A stretch of DNA of 35,036 bases, taken from assembly GCF_000613945.1 (NCBI RefSeq), contig NZ_BAJY01000027.1:1-35036 (forward strand). Direction: 5' to 3'. The stretch's first letter is position 1. Each line of letters starts with the position of its first letter. Below are positions 18,289 through 25,461 of this stretch, one piece after another. The notes beneath the pieces were generated by a model that ran no database searches, was not told the origin of the DNA, and saw only the letters and a program-made list of their open reading frames with translations. This DNA comes from Prevotella falsenii DSM 22864 = JCM 15124 (lineage in GTDB: Bacteria > Bacteroidota > Bacteroidia > Bacteroidales > Bacteroidaceae). A program made the position numbers and the translations under genes.

Positions 18289-18738
18289 ATGGAAGAATGG
18301 ATTTACACAGGCGGCTTTCTGACGCTGCAGGAAGTGGAAACGCACCTGTATAAGGAGGCGATAGACACCATCAGTAGAGAAGATGACACCACGCTGCTGG
18401 CTGCCATCGACGCTGCCGTGCAGGAGGCGGCGGGCTACCTTGGCGCATACGACAGGGCAAAGATTTTCAACGCCCCGAAGCCAAAGCAGCGCAACCAGCT
18501 GCTACTTACTTTCGTTAAGGACATTGCCGTGTGGCACTTCGTCAATTTATGCAATGCCGGGGCGGAGCTTGAATTAAAAGAAAAACGATACGACAGGGCG
18601 ATAGCATGGCTGCGGCAAGTGCAGAAGGGCGAAGTAACGCCGTCGCTGCCGCGTGCCGACAACGACAACGACGGAAAGCCCGACGGCAGCACAGAGTATA
18701 TATATGGCAGCAACCCGAAAAGAAATCAACACTTTTAA
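18289..18738 (+). CDS. Head-tail joining protein (DUF1320, Mu gp36-like)
   Basis: 149 residues, four bases after terminase. It begins with FLTLQEVETHLYKEAIDTI and shows the helical pattern of the DUF1320 family (Mu gp36), including a stretch on the residues KDIAVWHFVNLCN and AIAWLRQVQKGEVTPSL. Predicted to act at the head-tail junction. The C-terminal tail (DNDNDGKPDGSTEY) is acidic and probably flexible. The location before the portal differs from Mu, where gp36 follows the capsid gene, but is coherent within this late cluster. Confidence 0.8.
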   Translation: MEEWIYTGGFLTLQEVETHLYKEAIDTISREDDTTLLAAIDAAVQEAAGYLGAYDRAKIFNAPKPKQRNQLLLTFVKDIAVWHFVNLCNAGAELELKEKRYDRAIAWLRQVQKGEVTPSLPRADNDNDGKPDGSTEYIYGSNPKRNQHF

Positions 18739-18741
18739 GCA

Positions 18742-21321
18742 ATGAGCAAGAATAAAAAGGTAATAGTAACAAAAAAATCCAAGGCGGCGGAGCCTGTCGT
18801 GGTAAATCAAATAATAGTAAAAGCACCCACGCGTAAGGTGTACGATGTGGGCGACTGGCGCAACGCGCTGCGTTCTGCCGACAGCGGGCGTGTGAAGACA
18901 TTGTATGACCTTTTCGACGACGTACTCATCGATGGCGTGCTTGCCGACGCAGTAAGCAAGCGTATCGACGCAGTACTCAATTCGGAATTGGTGTTCTTGG
19001 ATAAGGACGGCAAGGAAGTCGAAGAAATTGCCGAAATAATGGACACAACCGACTGGGAAGAATTGCTGCGCCAAATAATGAACGAACGCATTTACGGGCG
19101 TAGCGGCGTGGAATTCATTTGCACCCCCGACACCTTCCACGTTGCGCCCATTCCGGCAAAGCACATCAACCTACGTAGCAAGTGTATTGTCATCAACGAC
19201 AGCGACGATAAGGGTGTGCCATACGAAGGTGATACGTCGTTGCTGATATTGGGGCACGAGCGCAACTACGGTTTACTACTGAAAGCTACGCCATTTGCCA
19301 TTTATAAGCGCGGTGGCTTCGGCGACTGGTCGCAGTGGATAGAATTGTTCGGCATGCCGCAGCGTATCGGTAAATACAATACGTATGATCCCGAAAGCCG
19401 CAAGCTGCTGGAGCAGGCGTTAGAACAGGCGGGCTCGGCATCTTACGTTGTCATACCCCGCGAGGCGGAAGTCGAAACGAAAGAGGCGGGCAAGGGCAAT
19501 GGTGCTTCATACAACGAATTCCGCCAAGCCTGCAACGAAGAAATGCTTATCACCATATTGGGGCAGACACTCACAACAGTGCAAGGCGAGAATGGCGCAC
19601 GCTCATTGGGCGAGGTGCACAAGGAAGTCGAAGAGGGCAAAAATAAAAGCGATATGCGCTTCGTGCAGCGTGTGCTCAATAACCACGTGTTACCGTTGCT
19701 CGAGGCACGCGGCTACCCCGTCGGCGGGGGTAAGTTCATTTTCCCAAAGGCGGCGGAGCAGCTGACGGTAGCCGACATCGTGCAGCTTTCCGACATTATG
19801 CCTATTCCACAAAGCTACCTACACGAAAAATACTCCATTCCCGTGCCCGAAAACGACGAGCCGATAGCAAGGCGTCAGCCTGCCACCTTTGAGCCGGTGG
19901 ACATTGACGGGGACAATGGCACGGCAACGGTGCAGAACAGCGACGGCGGTCCGGTTCCGACAGCCACCCCCACGCAACGGCAAAGGGCGGAGGCATCGTT
20001 CTTCCGGCGGCTGCGTGATTTTTTCGCGGTAGCCCCCACGACGATGGGGGCGAACTCGAAGTTACCATACCACACGACGACGCTTGGCGATGACACGCTC
20101 GACAACCGCCTGATAAAGAGGGTGGCAAATGGTGATGCTGCCTACTTTGATGCAGAGCTTTTCAAATTCATTGCCGACGACCTTTTAAACGCCATTCATA
20201 AGGTGTTTAAAAAGCCAATAAAGAACGCCGCATACACCTATGATAATTTCGACCCGGCATTCGTAACGGCTATGGAACAAAACCTTTTCCACTTTTCGGC
20301 GGCAAAAACGCTGGCGGAGGTGCAGAAGCTGAATCAGCTGTACCGCAAGGCGAAAAATTTTGAAGAATTTACCGCCGAAGCGAAAAAGCTGTGCGGTAAA
20401 TTTAACAAGGTATGGCAGCGAACAGAATACGAAACAGCCAACCTTACGGCGGAAGCTGCGGCGAACTACCAGCGGTTGAAAGCAAAAAGTGGTAAATTTC
20501 CATATTGGCGGTATGTTACTGCCGGCGACGAAAAAGTGCGGGAGGAGCACAGAAAGCTCGACGGCGTTACGCTTATGCACGATGACCCTTTGTGGAATAA
20601 AATTTACCCTCCCAATGGCTGGAAGTGCCGGTGTTATGTTGTACCACGCATGAAGAATGAGGTGAGCGAGGAAATGGTAAAAATTTCAAAAGAAACCGTC
20701 GCTAAATACATGGAATCCGACGAATGGGCAAAAATAAAAGCAACGCATTTCGATAGGGGCGGAAGCCGTACGGACATTTTCCACAGCGATGACATGTATA
20801 TCCGTAAATTCGCCAAAATGGCAGCAAAATTTTTGCGTAAAGTAACCCCCACGGATTGGGGCTTGAAACACTCTTACACGCAGCTTACCCGTGAAGCTAA
20901 AAACAAAATGAAAGAATATAAGGGTGCGGCAGAAGAATGGTGGAAAAAACAAACACATTTCTTTATTGAAGGGAAAGAAAGGATAGTTGTCGAAGACTAC
21001 GCAGGGCGCAAAGCCATGATGGCGAAAGACAAATACGATGAGCACACGCAAAATAAAAAAAAGAATCGAGCTGACAGGGTGAAATTTTTAAACTGTATCG
21101 ATGAAGTGGTAAAAGATCCGGACGAAGTGTGGCTGGGTAGGGACGAAAAAGACCGCCAAACCAATGATAACGAGCTGACGGAATGGAAATACATCAAATA
21201 TTACGAAGGTGTTGCCGTCGTATGCGTGTATAAAATACAAAATACTTTGCTGAATTTCAAAACATTCTACGAGCTGCGTTCAAATGAAGTAAGAAAGGGT
21301 TTGCTGATTTATCGAAAATAA
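18742..21321 (+). CDS. Portal-MuF fusion with C-terminal nuclease-toxin-like domain
   Basis: 859 residues in three parts. Residues about 30-370 are a DUF935 portal (Mu gp29-like; LRSADSGRVKTLYDLFDDV at 43-61, TILGQTLTTVQGENGARSLG at 271-290). After an acidic Thr/Pro-rich linker (about 380-435), residues about 445-640 are the MuF head morphogenesis domain (Mu gp30) with the signature EEHRKLDGV, DDPLWNKIYPPNGWKCRC. The last part (about 700-850) has VKDPDEVWLGR (790-800), YIKYYEGVAVVCVY (817-830) and FKTFYEL (839-845), the pattern of phage Barnase/EndoU/ColicinE5-RelE-like (PBECR) nuclease domains fused to MuF. Portal and MuF are separate genes in Mu. The nuclease would ride in the virion and could act in the host on infection; activity is inferred. 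No immunity gene is evident next to it. Confidence 0.85.
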   Translation: MSKNKKVIVTKKSKAAEPVVVNQIIVKAPTRKVYDVGDWRNALRSADSGRVKTLYDLFDDVLIDGVLADAVSKRIDAVLNSELVFLDKDGKEVEEIAEIMDTTDWEELLRQIMNERIYGRSGVEFICTPDTFHVAPIPAKHINLRSKCIVINDSDDKGVPYEGDTSLLILGHERNYGLLLKATPFAIYKRGGFGDWSQWIELFGMPQRIGKYNTYDPESRKLLEQALEQAGSASYVVIPREAEVETKEAGKGNGASYNEFRQACNEEMLITILGQTLTTVQGENGARSLGEVHKEVEEGKNKSDMRFVQRVLNNHVLPLLEARGYPVGGGKFIFPKAAEQLTVADIVQLSDIMPIPQSYLHEKYSIPVPENDEPIARRQPATFEPVDIDGDNGTATVQNSDGGPVPTATPTQRQRAEASFFRRLRDFFAVAPTTMGANSKLPYHTTTLGDDTLDNRLIKRVANGDAAYFDAELFKFIADDLLNAIHKVFKKPIKNAAYTYDNFDPAFVTAMEQNLFHFSAAKTLAEVQKLNQLYRKAKNFEEFTAEAKKLCGKFNKVWQRTEYETANLTAEAAANYQRLKAKSGKFPYWRYVTAGDEKVREEHRKLDGVTLMHDDPLWNKIYPPNGWKCRCYVVPRMKNEVSEEMVKISKETVAKYMESDEWAKIKATHFDRGGSRTDIFHSDDMYIRKFAKMAAKFLRKVTPTDWGLKHSYTQLTREAKNKMKEYKGAAEEWWKKQTHFFIEGKERIVVEDYAGRKAMMAKDKYDEHTQNKKKNRADRVKFLNCIDEVVKDPDEVWLGRDEKDRQTNDNELTEWKYIKYYEGVAVVCVYKIQNTLLNFKTFYELRSNEVRKGLLIYRK

Positions 21322-21340
21322 AAACGAGGCAATTCGTTCC
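21312..21340 (-). terminator. Intrinsic terminator of the candidate minus-strand RNA
   Basis: On the minus strand AACGA (21338-21334), loop ATTGCC, TCGTT (21327-21323), extended by G-U pairs, is followed by TTTTATTTTC. It ends a possible transcript coming from the promoter at 21529-21562 and overlaps the end of the portal-MuF gene. Confidence 0.55.
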
Positions 21341-21522
21341 TTACGTCCGCCGTCCTAATTCTTGGTTCTGCCACACGTGGCAAATCCGCGTCATACGGTT
21401 GGATAGTGGTGTACTTGTCGCCTCTTCGGGTTGATGCCAACACTCGCTGTCGTTTCAGCCTGTGGAAATCTCTATCACCCGCGAGAATATTCCCTGTTAT
21501 TGCACCCGATTGTTGGCACTGC
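21316..21522 (-). ncRNA. Candidate structured small RNA, about 205 nt
   Basis: The 254 bases between the portal-MuF stop and the next gene carry no convincing gene on either strand. On the minus strand a perfect -7 box starts the stretch and a hairpin plus T run ends it. Inside, TGCCAACA/TGTTGGCA (8 bp; plus 21435-21442 and 21511-21518) and TCGGGT/ACCCGA (6 bp; 21426-21431 and 21504-21509) pair in crossing order, so they form a pseudoknot or a pair of alternative folds. A 4-bp stem GCTG-AAACGA-CAGC and a TGCCA-CGTG-TGGCA hairpin lie further on. GC content is higher than in the flanks. No known family was identified by eye; known Bacteroidales RNAs such as Bacteroidales-1 and 6S should be tested. 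Confidence 0.5.
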
Positions 21523-21528
21523 TTTTTG

Positions 21529-21562
21529 CAAAGATAAGTAATTATTTCGACAAAACAACAAA
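21529..21562 (-). promoter_or_regulatory. Promoter for the candidate minus-strand RNA
   Basis: TATCTTTG (minus, 21536-21529) is a perfect -7 box. Upstream, GTTG sits 19 bases away and a TTTG 22 bases away, so the -33 element is acceptable but not ideal. The predicted start is near 21522. Confidence 0.5.
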
Positions 21563-21575
21563 ATTCGACAAAAAT

Positions 21576-22052
21576 ATGAATTTGCGAGAATTGGAAGCAT
21601 TTTTAAGCAGCCTGCCCGATAAGATGATGGGCGACTGCGCCGAAATTGTCGCCGAAACGGCGACCGAATATTTTAAGGAAACATTCCGCAAAAAGGCATT
21701 CGACGGCAATCCATGGACGCCTGCCAAGACGCCGAAAAGGCGCGGTTCGCTGCTCATCGACTCGGGCGCAATGCTCAACAGCATACGCCCGTTGGTAATA
21801 TCGCCGCAACGTGTCGTTATCGCGGCGGGCAACCAAAAGGTTACGTATGCCCGGGTGCACAACGAGGGCTACGACGGCGAAGTGCAAGTGCCGGCACACA
21901 CCCGGCGCACGAAAAAGGGCAGCACCAACGTAAAGGCGCACACCCGCACAGCGCACGTCATACAACGTCAATTCATGGGTGATAGCGAAGAACTGAACGA
22001 CAGGATAAAAAGTCGTGTCGTAGATTATATAAAAACTTTGACAAATGAATAA
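21576..22052 (+). CDS. Phage virion morphogenesis / tail completion protein (Mu gpG-like)
   Basis: 158 residues from the ATG at 21576, chosen because residues upstream of it are not protein-like and it has an A-rich leader (AAAAAT). An earlier in-frame non-ATG start at 21462 would add residues encoded by the candidate RNA region. The protein begins MNLRELEAFLSSLPDKM and has the family pattern: FRKKAFDGNPWTPAKTPKRR, LLIDSGAMLNSIRPLV and YARVHNEGYDGEVQVPAHTR. Members complete or seal the tail at the head-proximal end. Its stop overlaps the next start by 8 bases. Confidence 0.85.
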   Translation: MNLRELEAFLSSLPDKMMGDCAEIVAETATEYFKETFRKKAFDGNPWTPAKTPKRRGSLLIDSGAMLNSIRPLVISPQRVVIAAGNQKVTYARVHNEGYDGEVQVPAHTRRTKKGSTNVKAHTRTAHVIQRQFMGDSEELNDRIKSRVVDYIKTLTNE

Positions 22053-22476
22053 AGAATTTTTCCTTGCCGTTACAAACCACATAGCGGCAAATGTACCTCA
22101 AATCAAATGGGTAGATGCCGACGAGGGGCAACTGTATGTATCGGGGCGTCCGCCGGTGGCTTTCCCTGCCTGCTTGGTCGATATTAGCTACCCGCAGTGC
22201 GACACAATGACAGGTGGCAAGCAGCGCATACGTGCGCGTGTGGAGCTGCGCGTTGTGTTTGCCATACAGGGCAGCACGAATGCCGCTGCCCCCGCTGCGG
22301 TGCGCGAGCGGTCGTTGGCACGCTTCGACACGCTGGAAGCATTGCACAAGGCGTTGCAATGGTGGAATGGCGGAGGTATCTTCAACCCCTTAAAGCGTAT
22401 CAGCTCCACGCCGGAGCGCAGAGCTGATGATATAAAGGTGTACAAAATTATTTACGAAACGGAGTTCTTCGATTAG
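22045..22476 (+). CDS. Head-tail/tail terminator-like protein
   Basis: 143 residues, overlapping the tail completion gene by 8 bases and ending the rightward late operon. It has mixed alpha/beta character with VDISYPQCDTMTGGKQ and a beta strand-like RARVELRVVFAIQGS, and the size of tail terminator/gp37-type proteins. Assignment is by position and shape. It meets the next gene tail to tail with one base between stops. Confidence 0.6.
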   Translation: MNKEFFLAVTNHIAANVPQIKWVDADEGQLYVSGRPPVAFPACLVDISYPQCDTMTGGKQRIRARVELRVVFAIQGSTNAAAPAAVRERSLARFDTLEALHKALQWWNGGGIFNPLKRISSTPERRADDIKVYKIIYETEFFD

Positions 22477-22477
22477 C

Positions 22478-22828
22478 TTAGTGCCACTCGAAGCCGGGGA
22501 ACATCTTTGCCAATTTCCTTGCCGACGGGCGTTGCTCCAACAGAGAGTGCAGCAGCTTATCATAGTTTACCAAGGCATTCTGTATGGTTCTGTCGCCGAC
22601 AAAAAATTCGTAGTCGGATAAAATTTTCATGACGTCGTCAAAGCGTCGCCGCTTAATTTCAGTCCAGTAATAATACCGGGCTACTATCGTTCGGTTGCGC
22701 TTTTCTAACCTGTCCTGCGGCGTAGCGATAGTAGCATCGCCGTCGGGCGTTGTAAAGGCGCGGCGGCGTATCTTCGTTTCGCGCTGCACCACTTCTCCGA
22801 AACCAAAATTTAACATTAATTGCGTCAT
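22478..22828 (-). CDS. Separately promoted small gene, candidate late-gene activator
   Basis: 116 residues from the ATG at 22828, chosen because it follows the promoter at 22852-22883; a longer reading would begin upstream of the -7 box. The protein is basic in the middle (ETKIRRRAF, EIKRRRFDDVMKILS) and a helix-turn-helix-like stretch around RFDDVMKILSDYEFFVGDRT is plausible but unproven. In Mu the regulators Mor and C sit at this early-to-late boundary. Here the gene is cut off from the early operon by a terminator and has its own promoter. Family not recognised. Confidence 0.65.
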   Translation of the reverse strand: MTQLMLNFGFGEVVQRETKIRRRAFTTPDGDATIATPQDRLEKRNRTIVARYYYWTEIKRRRFDDVMKILSDYEFFVGDRTIQNALVNYDKLLHSLLEQRPSARKLAKMFPGFEWH

Positions 22829-22851
22829 AAAGAATAAAGAATTTAGCAGCA

Positions 22852-22883
22852 CAAAGATACAAAAAAAGATGCTGACTGCCAAA
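22852..22883 (-). promoter_or_regulatory. Middle promoter embedded in the early-operon terminator
   Basis: Minus-strand TTTG (22883-22880), 20 bases, TATCTTTG (22859-22852): a perfect match to the Bacteroidota consensus. The -33 box lies in the loop of the terminator hairpin. Confidence 0.8.
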
Positions 22884-22900
22884 TTGTCAGCATCTTTTTT
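22862..22900. terminator. Bidirectional terminator ending the early operon
   Basis: A perfect 15-bp stem pairs AAAAAAGATGCTGAC (22862-22876) with GTCAGCATCTTTTTT (22886-22900), loop TGCCAAATT. T runs are present on both strands. It stops the leftward early transcript after the DUF4494 gene and could stop rightward late transcripts that pass through the convergent gene. Confidence 0.92.
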
Positions 22901-22935
22901 ATTTACTTATCTTCTTTTAGGTTCAGCCAAGTACC

Positions 22936-23400
22936 TCAGAGCGTCGTTTTTTCGGGCGCATCTCTTTCGACCACTGCCATTATCGGCGTTTCCACGATGG
23001 CAACAACTTCGTGGTCTACTATTGTTCCGGAAAGAAATTCGGATATATACTGCCTTGCGGCAGCTACCGAAGCAGCTTGCACCAAATAGTTGTGGTTGCT
23101 CCTTTTTTCCTTACCATCGTCGTTAAGGATGGTAAATACCACCTTCACCCTATAATAACGGGTGTCGTTGTCATTATCAGTAAATAGCACTTCGTTATAT
23201 GGTGCTATCGTGATGGCACGCACGTCCGTTTCGCCGGAGCTGACGCTATCTACCATTGCTGCCACAATGGCAGCCTCTGCCGCGCCAAAGCTGATAGCCT
23301 CAACTGTGTATTGCTCCGTTACGCGCTTACTCGCGCCGTCTTCCATTGTTTTTTCATACCGGTACTTCGTTTCGTACCACATACTTGTTTTGCTTCTCAT
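22936..23400 (-). CDS. DUF4494 family early protein
   Basis: 154 residues. It has the pattern of the DUF4494 family found in Bacteroidota and their phages: WYETKYRYEKTMEDGASKRV near the start, TEQYTVEAISFGAAEAAI, and IVETPIMAVV near the end. Met1 or Met7 may be the start; Met7 (MWYETK) fits the family better. Function is unknown. It is the last gene of the early operon, just before the bidirectional terminator. Confidence 0.85.
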   Translation of the reverse strand: MRSKTSMWYETKYRYEKTMEDGASKRVTEQYTVEAISFGAAEAAIVAAMVDSVSSGETDVRAITIAPYNEVLFTDNDNDTRYYRVKVVFTILNDDGKEKRSNHNYLVQAASVAAARQYISEFLSGTIVDHEVVAIVETPIMAVVERDAPEKTTL

Positions 23401-23422
23401 TGTCTTTTTTGTTTTGTTGTTA

Positions 23423-23757
23423 TTATTTACTTTGATTGAAAAGCGACAATTCGTCGCCTTTTTGATAAACTATTTCTATCCACGAGCTTTCGGGGGTGTC
23501 GATGTCGCGCAAGGTTTCCGTGTCGAATGGACCGAAGTAAAATCCGTGTCGCCCTCCATGTACTTTATAGGGGCTTTTATCAGTTTTGCCCGTACATGTA
23601 TGTGGGGGCGGCGGGGCACTTCGCGCTTACCGGTTAGCCATTCGGGCTTGCCGCACGTGCAATTCCGATAAACGCCCTCCACTTGGTAAATGCGCCCTTT
23701 GTAAAGCTCTTCGTGCCCAATCCAATGGTACACGAATTTATCGCCTACTTGTATCAT
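23423..23757 (-). pseudogene. Small early protein of unknown function, interrupted by one single-base deletion
   Basis: The frame starting at 23757 (MIQVGDKFVYHWIGHEELYK) turns into unlikely sequence after EGDTDF and stops at 23476. Adding one T in the TTTT run at 23539-23542 continues the protein as YFGPFDTETLRDIDTP and ends at 23423 (about 111 residues), which reads far better. It has a CTCG motif and many aromatic residues; no family recognised. Five bases separate it from the lipoprotein gene. Confidence 0.7.
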
Positions 23758-23761
23758 AATG

Positions 23762-24091
23762 TTATTTTTTTATCGTTATACGTTGCCCTACCTTTGTTTT
23801 AATATAGGTAAGGCTATCTACATCTACATCGTGCACCCGTCGCTTGTTGGCGACAAAAAGGGTAAATTTTGAGGGCACGTATTCGGGCTTACGGTGATGG
23901 AAGAGGAAGTAGTGGCAGTTGGGAGGGGGCACTACGGGAACGATGATAGATGCCTCCTCAACTTCTTTCCCCCTTTCGTTGTCCATGTGCCCCTTTATCC
24001 ACACCTTTGCAACGACGAATCCGTGTATCTCCTTCTTGCCGCATGCAGCAAGAAGGAATAATGCGAAAATAAAAAATATTACCTTTTTCAT
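23762..24091 (-). CDS. Putative phage lipoprotein
   Basis: 109 residues from the ATG at 24091. The N-terminus MKKVIFFIFALFLLAAC is a clear lipoprotein signal peptide with lipobox LLAAC, so Cys17 would be lipidated after cleavage. The mature part is small and mixed in charge, with VDVDSLTYIKTKVGQRITI near the end. A longer in-frame start exists at 24133 but puts 14 unlikely residues in front of the signal. A lipoprotein in the early operon is unusual for replication genes and fits a role such as superinfection exclusion; this is inference. Confidence 0.7.
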   Translation of the reverse strand: MKKVIFFIFALFLLAACGKKEIHGFVVAKVWIKGHMDNERGKEVEEASIIVPVVPPPNCHYFLFHHRKPEYVPSKFTLFVANKRRVHDVDVDSLTYIKTKVGQRITIKK

Positions 24092-24096
24092 GTCGA

Positions 24097-24753
24097 TTAA
24101 CTTTCTGTCATACCAAGGGGAATTTGCTTCCACGCCCCGTTATCATTTCTCACTTCTGCGCGAATAAACTGCTTACTCACTGTCGGCTGGTAGCTTTCTT
24201 CGATAATACGCACACCCTCCAAAAAGCGTTCATTACCGTTGTCCTCCGCTATCTTGCGCAGCTGCACGATGCGCGATGCTTTCAGCGTGCCCTGTGCATC
24301 GCGCGCCAAAAGGCGGAACACCATATTTACCAACGCCTGCGTGTCAGTGTCTTTTGCAAGCGAAGAAATAAAATCTTTCACTATGGCAATGCCGTCTTCC
24401 ACCGTATCGCGGTAGCCGTCGGTGGTATATTGCCCAATCGTCAGGCGCATGCTGCCGTCAGAAGTGGTGAAAGTGTGGCTACGCTGCTCGGGGTTCTTCG
24501 TTTTAAACAGCTCTGCCTTTGCGGCGATGATAGCCTTAAAGTTATCTATCACCTTTTGCTTTACGGTTTTTATGTCGCCCGAAAGCTCCTGCAAAATCGG
24601 TATGGCAGCACTCACTTCGTCGTCTACCATTTGCTTATACACTTCGCGTTCTGCTTTGGCTTTCGCCGCTGCCGCCTTTTTAGCCTCATCTGCCTTGAAT
24701 TTTGCGAATTGCGCTTGTTCTTCGGCTGTCATTTCAACTTTTACTTTTTCCAT
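24097..24753 (-). CDS. DUF3164 family protein
   Basis: 218 residues. A charged N-terminal coiled coil (about 5-45, QAQFAKFKADEAKKAAAA) leads into the DUF3164 pattern: MRLTIGQYTTDGYRDTVEDG and RFLEGVRIIEESYQPTVSKQ. Members are frequent in the early regions of Mu-like phages; biochemical function is not known. It overlaps the upstream gene by 20 bases and is 5 bases from the lipoprotein gene. Confidence 0.85.
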   Translation of the reverse strand: MEKVKVEMTAEEQAQFAKFKADEAKKAAAAKAKAEREVYKQMVDDEVSAAIPILQELSGDIKTVKQKVIDNFKAIIAAKAELFKTKNPEQRSHTFTTSDGSMRLTIGQYTTDGYRDTVEDGIAIVKDFISSLAKDTDTQALVNMVFRLLARDAQGTLKASRIVQLRKIAEDNGNERFLEGVRIIEESYQPTVSKQFIRAEVRNDNGAWKQIPLGMTES

Positions 24754-25150
24754 TTTCCTTTGATTTTTTGATGATTATTCTTATTTTTTTATTAACACTA
24801 TTCAGCTCTTCTATTGTCAGTTCTCGGAATACCTTGCCCGATATTCTCGGGTTGTGGCAAAAGGCGTCCACCGTTGCCCAATCCGTGGTGTCGATACCGT
24901 AAATTTGCAATTGGTGTAGCACTCCACTGCGTGCCCGGCGCAGTCGAGCCTGCCGCTGCGCCGCTTTTTTATCGTTGTTGAGCACACGCTCCATATCACG
25001 GCACATAACGTCGTATTCCCACCTCGACACCTCCCGCAGCGACTTCGTGCGCCCCTGTGTGTATTGCCACACTAATGTTTCCTTATCAGCACCCGGCAGC
25101 TGCTTCAGCAGCGTATAAAAGCGGGCGTAATTTTTTATCACTTGTGCCAT
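24734..25150 (-). CDS. Early protein, Mu gp16/GemA-like (tentative)
   Basis: 138 residues, strongly basic, with FYTLLKQLPGADKETLVWQY near the start and a C-terminal region RISGKVFRELTIEELNSVNK like the end of GemA/gp16-type proteins. In Mu, GemA modulates host gene expression and supercoiling. The similarity is by general pattern only. One base separates it from the upstream 100-residue gene and it overlaps DUF3164 by 20 bases. Confidence 0.65.
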   Translation of the reverse strand: MAQVIKNYARFYTLLKQLPGADKETLVWQYTQGRTKSLREVSRWEYDVMCRDMERVLNNDKKAAQRQARLRRARSGVLHQLQIYGIDTTDWATVDAFCHNPRISGKVFRELTIEELNSVNKKIRIIIKKSKENGKSKS

Positions 25151-25151
25151 A

Positions 25152-25454
25152 TCATTTGATTTTATATGTTAGCACCGGGCGTCCGTTGCGCAGCACGTCC
25201 AGCACTGTTACTCCCTCATCTTCTTTGATGCGCGTATCGATGTCGCTTTTTATCAGCGCAATAAAGCGTTGTGTGCCTTGGTGATAATAAAAGAAATTTT
25301 TTATAAAGCGTTCCAACGCCTGCCAAAAGGCGGGTGTATCTTCAACGACACCGCCAAAGCGACAGCTGACATCCAACTTTAACCGTAACAGCCATTCGGG
25401 CTTTCGGCTAAGCACCGAGTAGCCTACTAAATTCCCTTTCTTTGTTTTTTCCAT
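25152..25454 (-). CDS. Early protein of unknown function
   Basis: 100 residues, no recognised family. It begins MEKTKKGNLVGYSVLSRKPE and has alternating hydrophobic residues around LLRLKLDVSCRFGGVV. No membrane segment or signal peptide. Spacing of 7 bases upstream and 1 base downstream shows it belongs to the early operon. Confidence 0.7.
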   Translation of the reverse strand: MEKTKKGNLVGYSVLSRKPEWLLRLKLDVSCRFGGVVEDTPAFWQALERFIKNFFYYHQGTQRFIALIKSDIDTRIKEDEGVTVLDVLRNGRPVLTYKIK

Positions 25455-25461
25455 ATTATTA

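Noticed and set aside
21434..21541. 35-codon plus-strand frame in the gap after the portal-MuF gene
   Set aside because: It has an ATG but no protein character, and it coincides with paired segments and the promoter of the minus-strand RNA candidate; the RNA explains the sequence better.
23476..23538. C-terminal end of the 93-residue reading of the early gene
   Set aside because: Residues after EGDTDF are implausible; one added T restores a much better protein ending at 23423.
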